Positions 58,414 through 64,000 of a stretch of DNA of 64,000 bases are shown piece after piece. This stretch comes from Cornus controversa. Taxonomy: Eukaryota > Streptophyta > Magnoliopsida > Cornales > Cornaceae. The notes under the pieces are model-generated. The model searched no databases. It was given only the letters and a program-made list of their open reading frames with translations, and had not been told where the DNA came from. The translations under genes were made by a program, and so were the position numbers. The stretch is taken from positions 105,148,033 to 105,212,032 of the forward strand of contig CM048845.1 of assembly GCA_026545225.1 (NCBI GenBank), written 5' to 3'. How positions within the stretch are numbered: the stretch's first letter is position 1; each line of letters starts with the position of its first letter.

Positions 58414-61400
58414 TCCTACTTTGCACACAGGAACCATGCTGATAACATCAGATTTCTTGAAAGGGTTTGGGCTTTCCATATCATAGTCTCTAGTAACCAG
58501 CTCCAAGCCAACCTGGGCAAATCCTATATGCATAAGAATGTTGTACTCATTAATACGGGCATTGAAAGCAGTAACTGGGATGGTACCTTATGGCAAAGCC
58601 CTCGAAGAATCGATAATTTTCTCAACTGTTCAAATTCGTCTTTCAGCCTATAACCAAATCTTTTGTCCAGAAATGTTCTTAACCATTTCAATTTGAGAAC
58701 GTGATCATCAGTAATGCTCTGTTCATTATCTTCCACTTTGCAGACCCCAAACAAGAAATTCAAGGTTGAAGTTACCGCTGCAGATAAGTCCACCACATTG
58801 TCAACAGAAGCAATAACGGCTCTCATTACATGCTTGAAAGCTCGAGTGACCATCTCATGAGCACAAAGTGACTGTATATGAGGAAGCTTCTCTGCAAGTT
58901 CAACCTGGTTCCCATAATGACATCAGAACCAACAATGGTTAATTGTGTATCTATAGGGAAAACAAATAAAACCCTACCCCAGGATCAAACTCTGCTTAAT
59001 TTTTTTTTTTTTTAATTTCTATAAAGATTTTAACTATTAGTCAATTTAGGAAATAAATTAATTTCATCAAGTAGCAATATTTTAGAAATAAGAGACTCTT
59101 CTCTCACCACGCGACCCAAAGAACACATTTGCAATCCCCTTAGATGCATGAAGTCAGTTAGGGAACGTCCATCAACTGGAGAAAGTTCAAGCGACCCAAA
59201 ATCTGTTACCTAAAGAATATGAGAGAGTTAGTTTGTGCATGATATATAATGGTATGTTTCAATTTAAACAAATTCAGTTATGCACTAAAATATTACCAGC
59301 TTAGGCAAAGCAACTTCGTCATAATAATTGTGTGCCATCTTGATGAGCTCATCCACAGACTGTTACAAGAGGTGAATTTGAACACTTATTGCCTTGAATA
59401 TATTAATAAAGTGTAATTTAAAATAATAACAAATACAACAACAATAATAACGAAGGACACCGCTGTGCTGCTAACTTCGTGAAACATTACCAATATATCA
59501 ATGACAACCTAATTGCTTTTTCACTCTTTCCTGATGCCAAAATAAAAGGTAATAATAGCTCATGGCTTGAAGTTACATTACAAAGTGAAAAATGTCAGAT
59601 ACTTGAAAAGTGTGGGTTACAAACCTTTAGATGAAGTCCCGTCCTAGTTTCTTTCAAACGCAAGAAGGCTTCTTCAGGAATTAACTTCTTCAACTCAGCC
59701 TCACTGTTAGACTCACAATTATTTAGCTCTCCTATGCTGCTTTCCACATTCAGTCTGCTGGCTCTGAAATCATTTTCTTCATTATCATCTGTGCTACTCA
59801 CACTATTTGGCTTCCTTTCCCTCTTATTCAACATTTTAAATTGCTTTCCAAGTCCTCTAACAACAGGTACGGCCTCGTTATCATCCTTGGGGCTTTTAGA
59901 ACCGTTATCGGTCGGTGCTTCCTGCTTTTGTAGATGTTGTACCCAGCAAGAACCAAGTTCCCATCTGATAGACCTCTCAGAAACTGCTGGCTTCTCCTCC
60001 AACTTACACAAGCTCTCTTTAATTACTTTCTGAACCAGACATCTTGAAACTTCTAGATCACCAGAATTAGACTGAGGTGAGTGGCCTCCAGATAACTCGG
60101 TACTACATGAATCACGTAGCAAAACCCTCAAGCTGTAAAAATTTCAAACCTAATATAATAAGTCCATTGCATGCAACTCTATTGTGAGCCAACCAAACAA
60201 TTTGCATATTTTCTAAAATAGTCACTCTTCAAATGATAATCTGTTTTATAAAATTATTAATCACTGCACTTGCATAGTATACTTATTATTATCTCACAGA
60301 AACTATACTATATTTGCTTTTGGTTTTGCAGCTCTAATTTTACAACAAGTACAAGACTATTATTATGACTTGAAAATAAACAAGACAACAATGAATGATT
60401 AGCAAAGCCACTAAGTAGTGTTTGCCACAAACAGCCACTTACGAATTTAAAGGGTCTAAAGGACAAAAACCAAAAGAGCAAACGCAAACATGAAAGTGTT
60501 AAACATGCTAAGATGCACTCTTTGGTTTTTCTGTTAATCAAATATATGACTGGAGATGAATTGAGCATGAATTTCATTCATAACTTCCATTATACAAGCA
60601 ATTCATTACTGTTTATAATGACAATCGCACCCCATTTCATCGTGATGTGGAGCACTACTACTGTCTTTTCGCACAAGCAGGGAGATGTCAGTAGATTGAA
60701 CTTTATTTTTCTTATTGTTTTGGCAGTGAAGGCATAAAAACACCCTTATGTGTCATAAAGCATTCTGAAATGACTGGTAGTTAATACAGAAAACAGAGGC
60801 ATACTGGATACAAACAAAATCCGAACTTTTGACAGCCTTTTATATCCCTAACTACAGTAGCTTACTATGTGTATGTTCTATTTGCGAGCAATTGTGAATT
60901 ATCCAAACCTGTTAATGTTAAGCGCATTGGCTCCTCCATCTGGTTGATCATCAATTTCAATATCTTGAGCCATGTACTTTCCTTTCTTCACATCACCAAC
61001 GATCTTTACAGTTGCAGAGTATCCGCAATGTCTTACAACAACGACACTCAATGAGGAAGTATCCTGCAAAAGTCAACGATGTTGCTTCAGTTCTCCTGAT
61101 GAGATATAATGAAACTAAATTACAACAATAACAATGATAATAGTAAGTTCACTTGAAAATGAGATTAAGAGTTCAAGAGAATTTCACAAGTTTATTTGTA
61201 CATTTAGATTCTTGTATTCTCAAATTTCCAGTAAAAAATTGCAATCCAAACTATGAACAATACTTGCATAAAATATTGATCAAGTAATATACTGATATGT
61301 TGTGGCCCGAATTTTGTCTCGGCCCAGGTCGCGTTGTGACCTGGGCTTGACCCGAAAAATGGGCTTTGTGTGGCCTTAAGCCACAAGGGGGGGGGGGGGG

Positions 61401-64000
61401 GGTCGCTGCCCCAGAAAAAATTTATGACCCGTTTTCACTTGTGAGTTTTGGACCCGGATTAGGACTCTCTTGTAGCCCGATATATAAGGGCATCTAAGGG
61501 TTTGGAGTGAGCGAGAGAAAATATTGAAAACGCAGAAAGAGAGTGAGAGCTAGGGTTTGGGGTTAGAACTTGTAATCTCCTGATTTCGCATAGTGAAATC
61601 TTTCGTCGGATCTTCGTTGTGGAAGTAGGCATATCGCCAAACCAGGTAAATTCCTGTGTGTTGTGCTTGTTTCGATTTGTGTTGTATTTCATGATTGTGA
61701 TTGGTTTGCGACAGTTTTTCATAACATATACAAAGTTTCAAAATTTTAATTTGAACAAAGTCGAAATTGATTAAAAAACAAACTTTGAAGAGCGACCTAT
61801 AGCATTTTTGGTCTTGTTCTCTGACAAAGACTGAAAAATCTAACACTGCAATACCTTGTTTGTCTTGGCTAATTTGAAAGAAAATGAAGATTAACTATAA
61901 GTCAGTTTTTAGTACATATATCACAGGAAAATAAAAAATGGCATACTTCTGATAAATGCATCCCTGTCAAATTGAATGGAAATGCGTTGGAAAACAACTA
62001 CAAAATCAGCCATGCTTCATAACAACAACACCAATGTGATATATGTTGAAAGGTGTTGCAACATGTTGACCTATTTCAACAAATAATATGACCCTATAGC
62101 TAGGATAAAAATTTATTGAGTTTAGTTACCTATAAAAAAGAAAAGAAAGAAAAAAGCTTTATCAGGTCAAGTTATTCAAGAATGCAGCCTGTAACCTAAA
62201 TTTTTATTTGGAAAAGAAATTTAATTTTGTTAATAAACATGCACATGCAGAAGTAAACAAAGAACACAACCTAAAACATTATCCAAACAACATTCAGATC
62301 AGGCATCCACAACTCAATTATAAAGATAATGGAGTATAGTCGAGGTGTGGCCTCCCTTCATTCTAATCTGAAGTTCTGGCTTTAATGGAACTCTTTTAGT
62401 ACCCAAACAAGTTAAAAATTAGAAACATGCAGCAACAGAAAGTTACTTACGTGGACAACTACACTCTCATCTGCAGTCACCCCTTTAAGTAAGTTCCTTT
62501 GAGTGACTTTCTTAGAAGACATACTGGATGATTCACTGCCAATAATCTTTCCAAACTTCAAGCTTGCATCTTCTGCATCTCGTTTTACTGTAATAGACAA
62601 GTCCCCTACACGATCCTCATGCAAAATTGAGCCCGTAGGAGAATTCAATGCATCTTTTTCCTTCAAAGTGGAATCTAGGACTCGGCGTATGGCTGAAATA
62701 GCTTTAAAGATTGAGACGTCGACAAATAAGCTATGAAGCAAAAAAGCCTTGCGGTCTCGGACCACTCTCTCCTCCTCAGTCTTGCAAGGAAGGCTTGCCA
62801 ATATTGCAAACTCTGTAGCCCACAGTCTAAGATCATATTCACCATATCTTCCCTGGCCTCCACCGTTGCCACCCCAATTCTCATCTTCAACTGGTAGGGG
62901 CAGGAAGTTTGCTGGAGATTCAGCAACAGATGGAGGGACAAGCCATGTATTGGCACGAAAACCATATGGAAGATTACCAAACTGGAGAAAAAGAAGAGAA
63001 CAAAAACACACATAAACGTATTATATTGAGAGCTTATTGATCTACTTCCAGTAATAGTACATTAGCAAGGATGCTTCTTTATGTAAGTAAACATATGTCA
63101 CCTTATTGTGTTCTACAAAAGCTTTCATCAAGGATTCATATGCCTGCACACCGCATCAAATTTATTATTACCCACGACAGTTATTTTTGAAACAAAATTG
63201 CAACAAATTACAGCTTAAACAAAGAGCAAACAATTTTAATTGTGCCTTAACTAGTTGATATGGCTTTCAGCACGACCAAGTCAGAAAGATCAGCTGATAG
63301 ATTGATCACTTCACTTGGCCAAATTCTTTTAGAAGTTAGCTGAGGAGAAAATTTTGGATTTAATGTGATGCCTAAATCTTTTTCTTCTTTTATATATTTT
63401 TTCTTGACATGGAGCCTAAATCAATCAGCAGGAAGAAAAAAAAAATAGAAATAATTTGGATTCTCTATCAAAATTTCAGCCCTCTCTTATAGAAATGGTG
63501 TGAAATATGTTAGGAAACTAATTTTCTGTGAGAGGAAAATTCAAGAAATAGAGCACCAAAACCTTGGTTTGAGTGGTTCGTCCTCCGCCTCCTCAAAGGA
63601 GGCGAGAGTATTCAAGTCCCAGAGTGCTTACCAATCAAAATGGGGAAAAAAAAAAACAAGAAATAGGCGACAAAAATCAGAAAACAACAAAATATCTCAG
63701 GCAACATATGCCTGTGCGTTTTGGTAATATAATGGTGAATCAAACAAGAGAGAGAGAGAGAGAGAAGTAATATATTTGTTCTCTTGTTTCTTTTGCCTTT
63801 TGCTCACTTGTAATATCATGAATACTAGGAACTATGAGGAGATGAAATAAAAAAACTAGGAAAAGCATGTCTTATGGTGTTGACAGTAACAACATATGGA
63901 ATGAAAATTTGGAGCCCTTACACTTGCAAAAGCTCGGCTGAGCTGTTGCAGAAGATCCACAAGGGAGTGGCTTTGTAGAAATTGCTTTCCCAAAGTGTAG
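50863..64000 (-). CDS. REC1/REC3-like: REDUCED CHLOROPLAST COVERAGE/CLU-type TPR protein, 3' part, 17 exons
   Basis: REC proteins are plant relatives of eukaryotic CLU proteins; in Arabidopsis they set the share of cell volume taken up by chloroplasts. Exons in gene order: 63922-64000 (partial), 63102-63143, 62451-62981, 60909-61063, 59625-60132, 59297-59359, 59108-59209, 58587-58904, 58420-58512, 58183-58284, 57985-58089, 57272-57405, 56290-56473, 56044-56175, 53811-53923, 53645-53723, 50863-52548. Phases agree throughout, giving 1474 residues. Domains: CLU core ([40 protein letters not shown]), an acidic linker, a conserved middle ([20 protein letters not shown]), kinesin-light-chain-type TPRs ([40 protein letters not shown]), and a long low-complexity tail with SDEGWQEA and the end [13 protein letters not shown]...QQSICASVR. 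About 300 N-terminal residues are missing off the right edge. The REC1/REC3 type is favoured over REC2 by the tail. Confidence 0.92.
53098..53235. repeat. Possible MITE remnant, REC-like intron
   Basis: GAGCATTCCTACAAAATGCC resembles the end of common plant MITEs. AGT(C/T)AAATATAGCTAT occurs twice. The right end is unclear. Confidence 0.3.
54300..54370 (+). repeat. SINE-like fragment
   Basis: CTGTAGCCTAGTGGTATTTC is A-box-like and is followed within 40 bp by an A-rich end. No B box is seen. Confidence 0.25.
54509..56010 (+). mobile_element. Ty1/Copia fossil with both LTRs, REC-like intron
   Basis: The 5' LTR is 54509-54620 and the longer 3' LTR is 55804-56010; both end CATTTCA. A PBS-like TGGTAGCAGAGC (tRNA-iMet type) follows the 5' LTR. 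The internal region shows reverse-transcriptase-like ([20 protein letters not shown]) and RNase H-like ([32 protein letters not shown]) parts, and a polypurine tract (TTGAGGGGGAG) before the 3' LTR. Flanks GCTAT and ACTAT may be a worn 5-bp duplication. It is clearly broken, with large parts missing and several breaks, sense relative to + and antisense to the host gene. Confidence 0.85.
55694..55766 (-). mobile_element. Solo LTR of the small TRIM family, nested in the Copia fossil, TSD ATAGA
   Basis: The 73-bp sequence matches the LTRs at 42397-42924 and 23589 (in inverse: TGTTGAAGGATTTATATATT ... GTTGTTAACA). A perfect 5-bp duplication, ATAGA, lies at 55689-55693 and 55767-55771. It inserted near the 3' end of the Copia internal region. 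Confidence 0.88.
56176..56289 (-). other. 114-nt in-frame, stop-free intron of the REC-like gene, with microsatellite donor
   Basis: The intron starts GTCTCTCTCTCTTTCTCTCT followed by (CA)9 and ends TGGCAG. It is 38 codons long, in phase 0 and lacks stops, so retention would insert [14 protein letters not shown]... within the TPR array (between HIQ and TAASYH). The donor has C-T-C-T at +3 to +6 instead of A-A-G-T, so it should be weak. Confidence 0.75.
61293..61726 (+). mobile_element. Solo LTR, 434 bp, TSD TATAC, REC-like intron
   Basis: Starts TGATATGTTGTGGCCCG and ends TTTTTCATAACA, flanked by TATAC at 61288-61292 and 61727-61731. It has a TATA box (TATATAAGGG, ~61480) and a leader with GTGAGCGAGAG and AGAACTTGTAATC, like Copia-type LTRs. 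It contains a run of 16 G (61387-61402). It is antisense to the host gene. The perfect duplication suggests moderate age. Confidence 0.88.
63552..63656 (+). mobile_element. tRNA-derived SINE, 105 bp, 10-bp TSD CAAGAAATAG
   Basis: The A-box region is GGTTTGAGTGGTTCGTCC and the B box is GTATTCAAGTCCC. It ends in an A11 tail. A perfect duplication, CAAGAAATAG, lies at 63542-63551 and 63657-63666. It sits in the intron between the first two visible REC-like exons, in antisense. Confidence 0.87.
63744..63766 (+). repeat. (GA)n microsatellite
   Basis: About ten GA units in a REC-like intron. Confidence 0.85.

Noticed and set aside
1-64000. CRISPR array, prophage or bacterial operon
   Set aside because: No spacer-repeat structure; gene architecture is spliced plant nuclear DNA throughout.

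Overview
The window is nuclear DNA from a flowering plant, most likely a eudicot with a repeat-rich genome. It holds spliced plant genes with GT-AG introns, chloroplast-targeted proteins, AT-rich intergenic DNA, and many L1 LINEs, LTR-element fossils, MULE/hAT DNA elements, MITEs and SINEs. I see no tRNA or rRNA genes, no CRISPR array and no bacterial-type operon.

Four host genes are supported by splice-consistent exons. (1) The 5' end of SRP54, the 54-kDa signal recognition particle subunit, lies on the minus strand at 1-825; its remaining exons are off the left edge. (2) A chloroplast type-A DnaJ/Hsp40 lies on the plus strand at 18061-45128. It has 11 exons and 494 aa, spread over 27 kb because TEs have inflated the introns. 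(3) A small plastid-targeted two-helix membrane protein of unknown function lies on the minus strand at 46257-47571 (2 exons, 128 aa). (4) The 3' two-thirds or more of a REDUCED CHLOROPLAST COVERAGE/CLU-type TPR protein lies on the minus strand at 50863-64000 (17 exons, 1474 residues visible), running off the right edge. Three of the four proteins are tied to chloroplast biology, but nothing in the sequence shows that the genes are co-regulated.

Layout: 1-825 SRP54; 826-17.9 kb intergenic DNA made largely of repeats (LTR-like remnants, an ~80-bp tandem array, a MITE, a gag-only Gypsy fossil, a TIR element with a hAT inside it, and a 3.1-kb MULE-like element carrying a GRF zinc-finger pseudogene); 18.06-45.13 kb DnaJ with nested repeats in introns 3-8; 46.26-47.57 kb small plastid protein; 47.6-50.86 kb intergenic DNA with a 68-bp minisatellite and a TIR element; 50.86-64 kb REC-like gene with a Copia fossil, a solo LTR and a SINE in its introns.

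The points most worth a second look are: a head-to-head inverted pair of ~255-bp TRIM-like elements that share one 5-bp target-site duplication; a 114-nt, stop-free, in-frame intron in the REC-like TPR region whose donor is formed by a microsatellite; a NAGNAG acceptor in DnaJ; and several nested insertions with perfect target-site duplications. I found no convincing evidence of a new multi-gene system.
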